Shown here: in pieces, positions 1-8,646 of the stretch
Position numbering within the stretch: position 1 is the first letter of the stretch
How the letters are laid out: each line of letters begins with the position of its first letter
From: Methanomassiliicoccales archaeon UBA147
GTDB taxonomy: Archaea > Thermoplasmatota > Thermoplasmata > SG8-5
DNA length: 45,189 nucleotides
Reading direction: 5' to 3'
Assembly (NCBI GenBank): GCA_002496385.1
Contig: DAJR01000047.1
Span: 34,911-80,099 of the forward strand
Made by a program: the position numbers and the translations under genes
The notes under the pieces: generated by a model
What the model was told of the DNA's origin: nothing
The model's input: only the letters and a program-made list of their open reading frames with translations
Databases searched by the model: none

Positions 1-12
1 GCATGCCTGAAT

Positions 13-34
13 ATCGAAGCTGGAAGGCTTCGAT
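13..34. terminator. Perfect 8-bp hairpin before terC promoter
   Basis: ATCGAAGC (13-20) and GCTTCGAT (27-34) are perfect reverse complements around a 6-nt loop, followed by a short T-rich stretch. It lies upstream of the TATA-like box of the TerC gene, so it is more likely the end of an upstream transcript than part of the TerC leader. The upstream gene is outside the window, so the role is inferred. Confidence 0.35.
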
Positions 35-42
35 TTACTTTG

Positions 43-140
43 ATTATATGAGTACGGCATGCAACGGCATTTCACGTTTACTGCCCAACGCTTTCATCCA
101 GGCCATCAATGGCCTGGCGTTCAGCTACGCGAGGCAGTAA
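43..140 (+). promoter_or_regulatory. Promoter and structured 5' leader of the TerC-family gene
   Basis: A TATA-like box (ATTATATG, 43-50) predicts transcription start near position 73. The leader then contains TTACTGCC (78-85), the exact complement of GGCAGTAA (133-140), which includes the A of the ATG. Inside that stem is a 9-bp hairpin, CCAGGCCAT (98-106) with ATGGCCTGG (109-117), flanked by AACG (87-90) and CGTT (118-121), which can also pair. The Shine-Dalgarno-like GAGG (131-134) is half inside the basal stem. The layout suits translational control. It does not match the yybP-ykoY manganese riboswitch consensus as I know it, so the class is unknown. Confidence 0.55.
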
Positions 141-1246
141 TGTTTAATTACCCCGTCCTTGATGGCGGGGCTGATGCGCAGATGATTGAACCCTGGCTGA
201 TGTGGACCGGATTTTTCATTTTGATAGCAATATTATTGGCAATGGACCTGGGGGTTTTCCAGCGCAAGGCACACACGATACACATGAGGGAAGCCATAAA
301 ATGGTCCATATTCTGGATAGCCATAGGCGTGTCTTTTTCCGTGGTCATCTTCTTCGAGTACCCGGAAACACTACCGGCCGACGCGGCCGCGGGCTCCCTC
401 AACAGGTCCGATGCAGTGGCGGCTTATCTCACTGGTTATGTTCTGGAAAAGATGCTTTCGGTTGACAATCTGTTTGTATTCGTCATCCTTTTCTCCTTCT
501 TCGGAGTGAAGAACAAGGACCAGCACCATGTCCTTTTCTGGGGTATAATGGGCGCCCTGGTCATGCGCGGCATATTCATCTTCGTGGGCGCTACTGCAAT
601 ACATGCCTATGAGCCGGTGATGTACTTCTTCGGAGGGCTGCTGATTTACACGGCAGTCAAGATGGCTGTGATGGGAGACCAGGAATTCAAGCCCTCGGAG
701 TCCCGCGTTTACAAACTGCTGAAACGCGTGCTGCCTTTCACGGAGGACGCCCATGACGGGAAATTCTTCCACATGGTGAACGGAAGGCGGATGGCCACAT
801 GCCTCATGCTCTGCCTGATAATGGTCGAACTCACCGACGTCCTCTTCGCCATTGACTCGGTTCCGGCAGTCCTCGGGATCACCACCGATACGTTCATAGT
901 CTACACCTCCAACGTATTTGCGATTCTCGGGCTCAGAGCCCTTTATTTCGTGGTGGCCGGGGGAATGCAAAGCTTCAGATACCTCAAGCCGGCGCTGGTC
1001 ATCGTGCTTGCGTTCATCGGCCTCAAGATGATCCTGGCAGGCCCCTGGTGGCACATCTACGAGGTCCCCATCCTGATGTCGCTGGTAGTGGTCATGGGCA
1101 TACTTGGAATCGGGATTGCTGCTTCGGTCATGGGTAAGAAGAGAGAGGTGAAGGTGCCGGACGTCGTACCCGGAGAAGGGTGTTCTTGCGGCCATCCGGA
1201 GGAGCATGGCCTTGACTGCCCTCTCGAATCGCATGATAAGGATTGA
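140..1246 (+). CDS. TerC/Alx family integral membrane protein
   Basis: Polytopic membrane protein of the TerC family, whose members include manganese exporters (Alx, MeeF/YkoY) and tellurite-resistance-associated proteins. Family signatures are visible: the SVDNLFVF block in an early membrane segment and the VLFAIDSVPAVLGIT block in a later one, both with the conserved acidic residues. About eight hydrophobic segments span the chain. I chose ATG 140 because GAGG lies 5 nt upstream and the residues encoded before it do not resemble TerC; the open frame extends back to 59. The C-terminal tail is unusual: after a basic stretch it carries Cys and His residues (CSCGHPEEHGLDC), a possible metal-binding appendix. 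The structured leader and family suggest metal-ion homeostasis; substrate is inferred. Confidence 0.9.
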   Translation: MFNYPVLDGGADAQMIEPWLMWTGFFILIAILLAMDLGVFQRKAHTIHMREAIKWSIFWIAIGVSFSVVIFFEYPETLPADAAAGSLNRSDAVAAYLTGYVLEKMLSVDNLFVFVILFSFFGVKNKDQHHVLFWGIMGALVMRGIFIFVGATAIHAYEPVMYFFGGLLIYTAVKMAVMGDQEFKPSESRVYKLLKRVLPFTEDAHDGKFFHMVNGRRMATCLMLCLIMVELTDVLFAIDSVPAVLGITTDTFIVYTSNVFAILGLRALYFVVAGGMQSFRYLKPALVIVLAFIGLKMILAGPWWHIYEVPILMSLVVVMGILGIGIAASVMGKKREVKVPDVVPGEGCSCGHPEEHGLDCPLESHDKD

Positions 1247-1287
1247 GTGCCCCGATGCTTAGAGCATTCTCAGGATGCTTGACAACC

Positions 1288-1296
1288 TTTATAAAT
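1288..1296 (+). promoter_or_regulatory. TATA box of the MscS gene
   Basis: TTTATAAAT is centred about 28 bp upstream of the ATG at 1320, the spacing expected between an archaeal TATA box and transcription start, so the transcript is predicted to be leaderless or nearly so. No Shine-Dalgarno sequence is visible before the ATG. Confidence 0.7.
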
Positions 1297-1319
1297 AAAT
1301 TCTCATTCAACCCGATAAG

Positions 1320-2864
1320 ATGACACCGCGCCCAAAAAGATTGACTTTGATTCTGGTTGCCGCATTCGCTCTCTGCCTTGGGAGCACATGGCTTGCACCC
1401 GCAGCCACCGCATCCCCGGACGACTTAAACATATTCCCCCCGACAGTCACGTCGATGGAAGTCGAGATGGAGTCCAGCGTTTTCTTCAGATGGGGCGTTT
1501 ACAACAACGGCAGCAACCCCCAAACTCTTCTGATTGACATATCCGGTGCGGAGAACGGCTGGACCGCTACGCTCTCGAACACTGACACCTATTTTGTGCT
1601 GGAGCCCGGGAAGTTCATCGCAATCGAACTCAATGTCACGGCGCCGGACACCAGGGATTACCCGGAAGAGACAATAACTCTAACCGGAACTGCCCGGGAC
1701 CTGGTAACCGAGGAATCCTGGACTGAATACCTTGGATCTGTCCATGCCAATATCGTCGGCGGGGCTTACATACCTCCCACAAGGGTCCTTGGCTGGTTCG
1801 ATGACCCGCTTGGGAATTACATACCCGCATTGGACAACGAATGGGGCGTGTTCACCACGACCGTCATCGTCTGGCTCATCATCGGCACATGCATTTATTT
1901 CATATTGGATCCATTGGTGAAACAGATAACGAAACAAACAAAGACCGACCTGGACGACAAATTACTGGCCGTCATCAAGGGACCCGTGTTCTGGATAATA
2001 CTGACCTATGGAATAATTTCCTCGCTGAGGGTGCTTAATTTCTCATGGAAAATGATACATGCTCTCGAACTTCTCTACTCTGTTATTCTCATCATCCTCT
2101 TCAGCTGGATGGCATATAAGATCCTGAAAGACGTGCTGATCGCCTGGGGGAAAAAATACGCGGAGAAAACGGAAACCACGCTGGATGACCTGATACTCCC
2201 ACTGTTCGAGAAAGTGGGAATCGTAGCCATTGTCGCCATCGCCATCATCGCCATCCTGAACATGAGCGGTGTGGACGTTACACTGCTGATGGCGGGCATG
2301 GGCGTGGCCGGCCTGGTAATCGCTTTTGCAGCCCAGGAGACGCTCAGCAACTTCATCAGCGGGATGTTCCTTCTGACAGACAGGCCATTCAAGGTGGGGG
2401 ACATGATCCTCATGGAGAACGGGGATTACTGCCGGGTCGAGCAAATCGGGATGAGGAGTACCAAGCTTTACAACACCTTCGACCATGACATGATAGTCAT
2501 CCCAAACAATAAAATTGCAAATGAGAAGGTCGTGAACCTGACTGCGCCGGACCGAAGAATGAGAGTGAAGATTGCCATCGGCGTAGGTTACAAGACAGAT
2601 ATCCAGAAGGCAAAAAGAATCATGCTTGAGATTGCCAATTCCACGCCCGGCATCATCACCGAGGAGGATTTCAAGCCCATCGTGAGGCTCTCCGATTTCC
2701 ATGACTCGGCCATCCAGCTAAGGATGTTTGCCTGGGTTCACAAACTGGATGAGCAATGGAAGGTGGCCGGAGAGATTAGGGAGGGAATAATCACGCGTTT
2801 CCGGAAGGAAGGCATCGAGATACCCTTCCCGCAGAGGGTCATCCACATGGAGAACAAAGACTAG
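1320..2864 (+). CDS. MscS-family mechanosensitive channel with extracytoplasmic N-terminal domain
   Basis: A 514-residue protein. Residues 1-31 form a signal peptide ending near an Ala-rich site. Residues about 32-155 form a beta-rich domain like the NEW3/NPCBM-associated domains of archaeal surface proteins (blocks NNGSNPQTLLIDIS and LEPGKFIAIELNVTAPD). Several transmembrane segments follow from about 178, then the MscS pore and beta domain: GLVIAFAAQETLSNFISG, then DRPFKVGDMI and a C-terminal alpha/beta domain. MscS channels relieve hypo-osmotic pressure or conduct small osmolytes. The extracellular domain is an addition relative to E. coli MscS and may touch the S-layer or a glycan coat (inference). 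The downstream neighbour is convergent. Confidence 0.92.
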   Translation: MTPRPKRLTLILVAAFALCLGSTWLAPAATASPDDLNIFPPTVTSMEVEMESSVFFRWGVYNNGSNPQTLLIDISGAENGWTATLSNTDTYFVLEPGKFIAIELNVTAPDTRDYPEETITLTGTARDLVTEESWTEYLGSVHANIVGGAYIPPTRVLGWFDDPLGNYIPALDNEWGVFTTTVIVWLIIGTCIYFILDPLVKQITKQTKTDLDDKLLAVIKGPVFWIILTYGIISSLRVLNFSWKMIHALELLYSVILIILFSWMAYKILKDVLIAWGKKYAEKTETTLDDLILPLFEKVGIVAIVAIAIIAILNMSGVDVTLLMAGMGVAGLVIAFAAQETLSNFISGMFLLTDRPFKVGDMILMENGDYCRVEQIGMRSTKLYNTFDHDMIVIPNNKIANEKVVNLTAPDRRMRVKIAIGVGYKTDIQKAKRIMLEIANSTPGIITEEDFKPIVRLSDFHDSAIQLRMFAWVHKLDEQWKVAGEIREGIITRFRKEGIEIPFPQRVIHMENKD

Positions 2865-2892
2865 CTTTCTTCCTTTCTCATGTTTGCAGAAG

Positions 2893-3972
2893 TTATATCT
2901 GATTCAATTTTAGTAGCATCTCGCGTATCTGGCTTCGCGTCATGGGCTTCAACTCGTTGCTGCGGAACGGTTCCTTCATCGCTGGAAGGTTGAACAGGCG
3001 GCTTATGTCCTCGAAACCGGGTATCGCTAGCCTGTATGGCGGGATTATTATCAATTCGCCGGACTTTTTCGCCCGCAAAGCTTCCTCCGGGGTCATCAAT
3101 GCCTCGTGCAACCGCTCACCGGGGCGCATGCCTATCATCTTTATCTTGATGGATTCTGGCTTCTTCCCGGATTTCTTCGCTGTCTCGTCCCTGATGACCT
3201 CGGCCAGGTCCTTCATCCTGGCCACGGGCATGTGAAACGTGAATATCTCGCCGCCCTTCGCGGAACATGTGGCCTTGAAGATGAGCCTTACGGCGTCGCT
3301 CAGGTACATCATGAATCTTGTCATTTCGTTGGATGTCAGTGTTACAGGGCCCCCGCCCTTCACCTGGTCGACGAAGAAAGGAATGACAGAACCGCGCGAG
3401 CCCATGACATTGCCGAACCTGACTATCGAGAACACAGTCCGCCTGCTGCCCTTGTAGAAATTGGCGTTCACCACCAGTTTCTCCGCCAGGAGCTTGGAGG
3501 CTCCCATCGTGTTGACCGGCTCCACGGCCTTGTCGGTGCTGATGAACATCATTCGCTCGACGTTTTGCTCGATGCAGGCCTCTATCAGGTTTTGGGTGCC
3601 TTGGACATTGGTCTTCATGGCCTCGGTGGGGTTGTACTCGCACAGGGGGACGTGCTTGAGTGCGGCCGCATGAAACACGATGTCCGCGCCATGGCATGCC
3701 ATGTTCATCCTCTGCCTGTCCCGGACGTCGCCTACGAGGAACCTGTATCTCTCCCCGTCCAGCTCATTGGAGAGCGTGAATACGCCGTTCTCATCGTTGC
3801 TGAGTATCCTGATTGCCTTCACGCCGGTCCCGGCCAGCGCCCTTGCGATGTCGGAGCCTATGGAGCCGGTTCCGCCTGTCACCAGCACTGTCTTTCCTTT
3901 GAAGAATTTTTTCATTTCCGGGTCCGGTCTCAGCTCTCTGTCAATGTTGCTTTTCGCGTTCAATTCACTCAC
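2893..3972 (-). CDS. UDP-sugar 4,6-dehydratase, CapD/PseB/FlaA1-like SDR
   Basis: Extended short-chain dehydrogenase of 359 residues. The NAD-binding loop TGGTGSIGS follows TVLV near residue 30, the FISTDKA block carries the catalytic Thr/Asp/Lys typical of inverting CapD/PseB dehydratases, and FGNVMGSRGSV is also diagnostic. The expected reaction is UDP-GlcNAc to a UDP-4-keto-6-deoxy sugar, the entry step to 2,4-diamino-trideoxyhexoses and nonulosonic acids. The GTG start at 3972 overlaps the end of the upstream aminotransferase gene by 8 nt; an internal ATG at 3918 would remove 18 residues that precede the fold. It is the CapD/PseB type rather than the LegB-type SDR, although the rest of the pathway looks legionaminic-like. 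Confidence 0.88.
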   Translation of the reverse strand: MSELNAKSNIDRELRPDPEMKKFFKGKTVLVTGGTGSIGSDIARALAGTGVKAIRILSNDENGVFTLSNELDGERYRFLVGDVRDRQRMNMACHGADIVFHAAALKHVPLCEYNPTEAMKTNVQGTQNLIEACIEQNVERMMFISTDKAVEPVNTMGASKLLAEKLVVNANFYKGSRRTVFSIVRFGNVMGSRGSVIPFFVDQVKGGGPVTLTSNEMTRFMMYLSDAVRLIFKATCSAKGGEIFTFHMPVARMKDLAEVIRDETAKKSGKKPESIKIKMIGMRPGERLHEALMTPEEALRAKKSGELIIIPPYRLAIPGFEDISRLFNLPAMKEPFRSNELKPMTRSQIREMLLKLNQI

Positions 3973-5095
3973 CTACATATTCTTGGATGGCATCGATGAT
4001 CCGGTCGAATTGGCCGGCCCCGATTCCGGGGAACAGCGGAAGGGTCAGTATCCTCGCGGAGACAACTTCCGTCACTGGCAGTTTGGCGGTTTTGGCGCCG
4101 GCGAGGTCGAGGTAATGCTTGCTGAGATGCACCGGGTCAAAATAGACCTTCGACATTATACCTTTTCCCCCCAGATGCGATTTCAGTCCTTTCTGCATCT
4201 CGTGTGTCTCCATCAGTATCGAATACAGCTGGTACACATGGCGGCATCCTTTGAGCTCATTGGGAAGCCCTATGCCGGGGATTTTTGAAAACGCTTTCCT
4301 GTAGCGCTCTGCGAGTGCCCGCCTTGCTTTAATTATCTTTTCAATCTTCGCAAGCTGCGAAATGCCAAGCGCGGCGCACATCGTGGGAATCCTGAAATTA
4401 TAGCCGAGTGCGGTGTAATCCGGCGAGCCAGATGAATTGAAATAGTCGCCCTGGGAACGGCCGTGGGACCTTATGAGCCGCAGTTTCTTGGCGATGGCCG
4501 CATCGTTTGTGGTGATGGCGCCGCCCTCGCCGGTTGTTATTATCTTGTTCTGGCAGAAGCTGAACATCGAAGCGTCGCCGAACGAGCCAACCATCTTTCC
4601 CCGATATTTCGAACCCAGAGATTCGGCAGCGTCCTCGAAAAGCAGGAGCTTTTTATCATGCGCCAGGTCTTGTATCGCTTTTATCTGGCATGGATGGCCG
4701 GCGTAATGGATGGGCATTATCGCTTTTGTCCTGCGTGTTATCCTACGTGCGATGTCCAGAGCATCGAGGCCACATGTTTCGCGTTCGATGTCACCGAACA
4801 CCGGGCTTGCCCCGGTGAAGAGAACCGAATTCGCGGTGGAAATGAATGTGAAGGAGGGGACTATCACCTCGTGGCCTGGACCTATGCCATAGGCGAGCAG
4901 CATGGCATGAAGCGCGGAGGTGCCGTTGTTGAAGACAACAGCATGGTCTGCGCCGATATACTGCGCAAGCCTGTCTTCAAATTCAGCAATCTCCGGGCCT
5001 TCGGCCCAGAACGAACCGCGCTCGATAATGCGCTTCACCGCGTCTATGTCCTCATCGTCATGATAGATTTCGAACAATGGTATTTTTTTCGGCAT
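3965..5095 (-). CDS. PLP-dependent sugar aminotransferase (DegT/DnrJ/EryC1, LegC/PseC-like)
   Basis: Aspartate-aminotransferase-fold enzyme that would aminate C4 of the UDP-4-keto-6-deoxy-HexNAc made by the overlapping dehydratase. The internal-aldimine lysine is in SFCQNKIITTGEGG, and FNNGTSALHAML is the usual early PLP-phosphate region. Length (376 residues) is typical. Candidate starts are 5116, 5101 and 5095; I prefer 5095 because homologues begin a few residues before the IPLF block and GGGGA lies 7 nt upstream. A TATA-like AATAAATAAT (5121-5130) would place transcription start close to 5101. It is the first gene of the two-gene minus-strand half of the nonulosonate locus. Confidence 0.88.
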   Translation of the reverse strand: MPKKIPLFEIYHDDEDIDAVKRIIERGSFWAEGPEIAEFEDRLAQYIGADHAVVFNNGTSALHAMLLAYGIGPGHEVIVPSFTFISTANSVLFTGASPVFGDIERETCGLDALDIARRITRRTKAIMPIHYAGHPCQIKAIQDLAHDKKLLLFEDAAESLGSKYRGKMVGSFGDASMFSFCQNKIITTGEGGAITTNDAAIAKKLRLIRSHGRSQGDYFNSSGSPDYTALGYNFRIPTMCAALGISQLAKIEKIIKARRALAERYRKAFSKIPGIGLPNELKGCRHVYQLYSILMETHEMQKGLKSHLGGKGIMSKVYFDPVHLSKHYLDLAGAKTAKLPVTEVVSARILTLPLFPGIGAGQFDRIIDAIQEYVGE

Positions 5096-5326
5096 GTTCA
5101 TGTCCCCGGAATGCACATTGATTATTTATTATTCTTTGTCCAATCTTAATCTTAGAATTTATCATTTTTTATGATAATTTTACCGGAGTGGGTGCCCGCA
5201 TCTGGGTGTTTATTGAAAACCGCTTTGAGTGTCCAAGTCCTTGGCTGGGCTCACATTTAGGCAGGTAAAGGTCAATGAAATCCGTCGACCAGGTTTATTT
5301 CAGGGTTGAATGAGAATAAATGAAAA

Positions 5327-5336
5327 AGTATATAAT
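5327..5336 (+). promoter_or_regulatory. TATA box for the nonulosonate plus-strand operon
   Basis: AAGTATATAA is centred about 27 bp upstream of ATG 5359, predicting a leaderless transcript starting at that codon. This is the reason for preferring 5359 over the two upstream in-frame ATGs (5320, 5335), which lie before or inside the box. The rest of 5117-5326 separates the divergent operons; apart from the TATA box for the aminotransferase gene I see no recognisable element. Confidence 0.65.
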
Positions 5337-5358
5337 GAACCACAAACATAGCCTAGAT

Positions 5359-6054
5359 ATGCCAAAGCAAAGATACCTTGGCTTGATACCGGCGCGAGCA
5401 GGCTCGAAACGAATTCCAGAGAAGAACATCCGCCTACTCTGCGGGAAGCCACTCATACAATATACCATTGAGGCAGCGCAAGAAAGCAAGGTACTCTGGA
5501 AGATAATTGTTTCCACGGACGACGAGAATATTATGAAAATAGCCAAGGATTGCGGGGCGGATGTACCGTTTGTTAGACCAGCGAAATTAGCCATCGATGA
5601 AACCCCCACATTTCCAGTGGTCAAACATGCATTGAATTTCTACAAGGAAAACCCGCCTGATGCCATTGTGCTTTTACAGCCGACATCGCCCTTGAGAATT
5701 TCAAGTGATATTAGCGATGCAATCAACCTGTTCGAACAATCTGGAGCAGACACGGTGGTAGGAATTTCAAAATATCCCATCAAACTTGACACAATGTTCA
5801 AGATGGTTAAGGAGAAGCCACACCTCACATTAGAAATTCCAAAAAACCTCACACCAAATGATTGCAGATACAGACTTAACGGTGCAATCTATGTAATAAA
5901 GGCATCCACCATTCTTGATGATGATACCCTTTTCGGGAATAAAATAGTAGGATATATGATGCCAAATTCACGCTCAGTCGATGTAGATACGATGGAGGAT
6001 TGGCGAATGGCAGAGCTCTTCATATCCGGAGGAATCAAAATTGAAGAACGTTAG
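5359..6054 (+). CDS. CMP-nonulosonate cytidylyltransferase (NeuA/LegF family)
   Basis: Activates a nonulosonic acid with CTP to give the CMP-sugar. The N-terminal nucleotide-binding signature IPARAGSKRIPEKN starts a few residues after ATG 5359; the later blocks VSTDDENI, VLLQPTSPLR and SVDVDTMEDW (metal-binding acidic residues) are those of CMP-sialate/legionaminate synthetases. At 231 residues it is a stand-alone cytidylyltransferase. Its 3' end overlaps the synthase gene by 14 nt, implying translational coupling. The gene is more AT-rich than the three genes that follow, which suggests a different history within one operon. Confidence 0.9.
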   Translation: MPKQRYLGLIPARAGSKRIPEKNIRLLCGKPLIQYTIEAAQESKVLWKIIVSTDDENIMKIAKDCGADVPFVRPAKLAIDETPTFPVVKHALNFYKENPPDAIVLLQPTSPLRISSDISDAINLFEQSGADTVVGISKYPIKLDTMFKMVKEKPHLTLEIPKNLTPNDCRYRLNGAIYVIKASTILDDDTLFGNKIVGYMMPNSRSVDVDTMEDWRMAELFISGGIKIEER

Positions 6055-7087
6055 GGTAGGGGCGAGGTCAATTGGTGAAGAGTGCAATGTATTCATCATC
6101 GCCGAAGCTGGCGTCAACCACAACGGAAGCGTCGAACTGGCAAGGAAGATGATAGACGAAGCCAGGAAAGCCGGTGCCGACGCCATCAAGTTCCAGACCT
6201 TCAGGGCCGAGGCCCTCGTCACCAAAGACGCCGAGAAGGCCGAGTACCAAAAAGCCTCGACCGAGCAGGGCTCACAGTACGATATGATAAAGAAGCTCGA
6301 ACTGGCAGAGGCGGACTTCGCCGGGCTGAAGAAGTATGCCGACAAGGCAGGCATCATATTCCTGTCCACGCCGTTCGACGAGAAGAGCGCCGATATGCTG
6401 GATGCCCTCGGGATGCCTGCTTTCAAGATCGCGTCGGGGGAGATAACCAATTTCCCGTTGCTGAAGCACATTGCATCCAAGGGGAAGCCCGTGATTCTGT
6501 CCACCGGCATGGCCACGATAGACGAGATACAGACAGCAATCAAGACTCTCAGGGATTCCGGCCAGACAGCCATTGTTGCCCTACATTGCACCACCTCCTA
6601 TCCTGCGAGCATGGATGAGCTGAACCTCCGGTCAATGCAGACGATGCACGCGATGCTGGGCGTTCCAGTGGGTTATTCGGACCACAGCCTGGGCATCACC
6701 GCCCCCATTGCTGCTGTCGCCCTGGGCGCCTGCGTCATAGAGAAACATTTCACTCTTGACAGGGCAATGTCCGGGCCTGACCATGCCGCTTCCCTGCAGC
6801 CGGGGGAGCTCGGGGAGATGGTCAGGGCGATACGGGATGTTGAAAAGGCCCTTGGGAGCGGCAAGAAAGAGCCTACGGACAATGAGAAAAAGATCATGCT
6901 GGTCGTGAGAAAGAGCCTGGTCGCCGCCAGTGACATACCGGCAGGCGCGACAATTACCAGGGAAATGCTGGCTGCTAAGAGGCCGGGCACAGGGGTGCAC
7001 CCCGGCGAGATGGACAGGTTCGTCGGCAGGAAAGCGGCGCGCTCGATCAGGAAAGACGAACAGCTGAAGCACGGTGATGCGGTATGA
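6041..7087 (+). CDS. neuB: Nonulosonic acid synthase (NeuB/LegI type)
   Basis: Condenses phosphoenolpyruvate with an N-acetylated mannosamine or 6-deoxy-mannosamine derivative to give a nine-carbon keto acid. The N-terminal NeuB TIM barrel shows AEAGVNHNG and ADAIKFQTF, followed by a KAEYQK-type block and MIKKLEL; the barrel ends with GYSDHSLG and EKHFTLDR. The C-terminal SAF/antifreeze-like domain (about 275-348) includes the GATITREML and KRPGTG blocks. The start is TTG 6041, with GGAGG at 6028-6032. The KAEYQK/MIKKLEL combination resembles LegI more than PseI, but sialic acid synthase cannot be excluded from sequence alone. Confidence 0.93.
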   Translation: MKNVRVGARSIGEECNVFIIAEAGVNHNGSVELARKMIDEARKAGADAIKFQTFRAEALVTKDAEKAEYQKASTEQGSQYDMIKKLELAEADFAGLKKYADKAGIIFLSTPFDEKSADMLDALGMPAFKIASGEITNFPLLKHIASKGKPVILSTGMATIDEIQTAIKTLRDSGQTAIVALHCTTSYPASMDELNLRSMQTMHAMLGVPVGYSDHSLGITAPIAAVALGACVIEKHFTLDRAMSGPDHAASLQPGELGEMVRAIRDVEKALGSGKKEPTDNEKKIMLVVRKSLVAASDIPAGATITREMLAAKRPGTGVHPGEMDRFVGRKAARSIRKDEQLKHGDAV

Positions 7088-8220
7088 AGAGAGTGGCGAT
7101 GATCACGGCTACCCGCGCCGAATACGGGCTCTTCAGGCCGATACTCCGCGCAATGGCCAGGGAGAGCGGGCTTGAGCCCATGCTCATCGTCACCGGTACG
7201 CACCTTTCCGGGGAATTCGGAAGCACCGTTTCGGACATCGAGGCGGATGGTTTCAGGATACATGCCAAGCTCGACCTCCTGAACAGGGAAGACACCGGGG
7301 CCGGCATGGCCAGGTACATAGGACATCTGACAGCCGAACTTGCCGGATTGTTCGAGAAATCAAAGCCTGACATCCTCCTCCTTCTGGGCGACAGGGGCGA
7401 GATGCTGGCCGGCGCAATAACAGCATCCTGCATGAACATTGCAATCCTCCATCTTCATGGCGGGGAATCGTCCGGAAGCGTGGACGACGCCTTCAGGAAA
7501 TCCATCACAAAGCTGGCTCACATGCATCTTCCCGCGTCCGAGGCTGGCAGGGCGAATATAATCGCGCTCGGAGAGGATCCGCGCCGAATCCATGTCGTTG
7601 GAGCTCCTGGCCTTGACGATATCAAGCAGGAAATCGCGCCTCCCGAGGAAATCCTGCGCCGGATGGGATTCGACACCTCGAAGCCGCTTGTGCTCCTTGT
7701 CCAGCACCCTGTCACGACCGAGGCCGGGTCTGCCGGCGGCCAGATGGAGGCGACCCTTTCGGCCGTTTCCGAGCTCGGACTTCAGACATTCGTGGTCTAT
7801 CCCAACGCCGACCCGGGCGGCAGGAAGATGATAGAAATCATCGAATCTTTCATTAAAAAGCAAGATTTCATCAAGGGGAAAAAGAGCCTTCCGAGGAACG
7901 ACTATCTCAGCCTGATGAATGCGGCTAGCGTCATGGTCGGCAACTCCAGCAGCGGCATCATCGAAGCCCCGTCAGTCGGCCTGCCCGTGGTCAACATAGG
8001 CACGCGCCAGCTTGGCAGGGAGAGGGCGGCCAATGTCATTGATGTCCCTCCTGAGACGAAAGCTATCAAGAACGCGATTGACAAGGCGCTGAACGACGCG
8101 AAGTTCAGGAAAAAGGCCAAGGAATGCACCAACCCGTACGGCGACGGGAACACGGCTGGTCGTATAATCAAGATCCTTAAGGAAATGGAAGCGGATGCAG
8201 ACTTCCTCCAGAAGAGGTGA
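7084..8220 (+). CDS. neuC: UDP-GlcNAc 2-epimerase, hydrolysing (NeuC/LegG type)
   Basis: GT-B-fold enzyme that releases the free mannosamine-configured sugar from UDP while inverting C2. It opens with a strand and TATRAEYGLF, the substrate/UDP loop of NeuC, and contains HGGESSGSVDD, VQHPVTTE and GNSSSGIIEAPS near the C-terminus, all characteristic. Its ATGA overlap with neuB indicates coupling. A NeuC-type enzyme, rather than a PseG-type UDP-sugar hydrolase, points to the legionaminic or sialic branch. With a 4,6-dehydratase and aminotransferase in the locus, the likely substrate is UDP-2,4-diacetamido-2,4,6-trideoxyglucose (inference). Confidence 0.93.
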   Translation: MKRVAMITATRAEYGLFRPILRAMARESGLEPMLIVTGTHLSGEFGSTVSDIEADGFRIHAKLDLLNREDTGAGMARYIGHLTAELAGLFEKSKPDILLLLGDRGEMLAGAITASCMNIAILHLHGGESSGSVDDAFRKSITKLAHMHLPASEAGRANIIALGEDPRRIHVVGAPGLDDIKQEIAPPEEILRRMGFDTSKPLVLLVQHPVTTEAGSAGGQMEATLSAVSELGLQTFVVYPNADPGGRKMIEIIESFIKKQDFIKGKKSLPRNDYLSLMNAASVMVGNSSSGIIEAPSVGLPVVNIGTRQLGRERAANVIDVPPETKAIKNAIDKALNDAKFRKKAKECTNPYGDGNTAGRIIKILKEMEADADFLQKR

Positions 8221-8224
8221 GAAC

Positions 8225-8623
8225 ATGAGGTTCGAGAATTGGAAATATCCCGAGATCGAGGACGGAAAGCCCACGAAATACAACTGGATAGTCAAGAATC
8301 TGGATAAATTTAAGATGGGCCAGCATACTGACATCGGGGCATTCACGTACATCAACGCCAAATTCGGCGTTGAAATCGGGGACAATGTCCAGATAGGTTC
8401 GCATTGTGCGATATACTCTGTCTCCACCATAGACGGCAAGGAAGGACCCGTGGTCCTGAGGGAGAACTGCAGGATAGGGACGCATTCCACGGTGATGCCC
8501 GGCGTGACCGTCGGGGCCAATTCGGTCGTGGGGGCTCACAGTCTGGTGACGAAGGACATCCCGGACGGCGTCCTGGCCTACGGCGTTCCCGCAAAAGTTA
8601 TTAAGTCCCTGAACATTGGGTGA
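8225..8623 (+). CDS. Left-handed beta-helix acyltransferase
   Basis: A 132-residue hexapeptide-repeat protein. Imperfect [LIV]-G-X4 repeats run from about residue 30 (MGQHTDIG, VEIGDNVQIGSHCAI, CRIGTHSTVMPGVTVG, SVVGAHSLV), ending in the usual YGVPAKVIK. It lacks the N-terminal Rossmann domain of PglD/LegH, so it is a minimal trimeric transferase. In this context it probably N-acetylates the 4-amino group before NeuC acts, or O-acetylates the final sugar; the sequence does not decide. ATG 8225 is chosen because AGGTGA lies just upstream; an in-frame ATG at 8195 lies inside neuC. Confidence 0.8.
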   Translation: MRFENWKYPEIEDGKPTKYNWIVKNLDKFKMGQHTDIGAFTYINAKFGVEIGDNVQIGSHCAIYSVSTIDGKEGPVVLRENCRIGTHSTVMPGVTVGANSVVGAHSLVTKDIPDGVLAYGVPAKVIKSLNIG

Positions 8624-8646
8624 ATTCTCAATTGGAAGGTGAGAAA

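Noticed and set aside
73..139. yybP-ykoY manganese riboswitch in front of TerC
   Set aside because: The stem architecture is suggestive, but the conserved loop sequences of that class, as I know them, are not present.
371..1234. Long open frame (287 codons) antisense to the TerC gene
   Set aside because: It mirrors the TerC coding frame, has low-complexity His/Glu/Asp-rich translation and no domain; TerC motifs on the plus strand are unambiguous.
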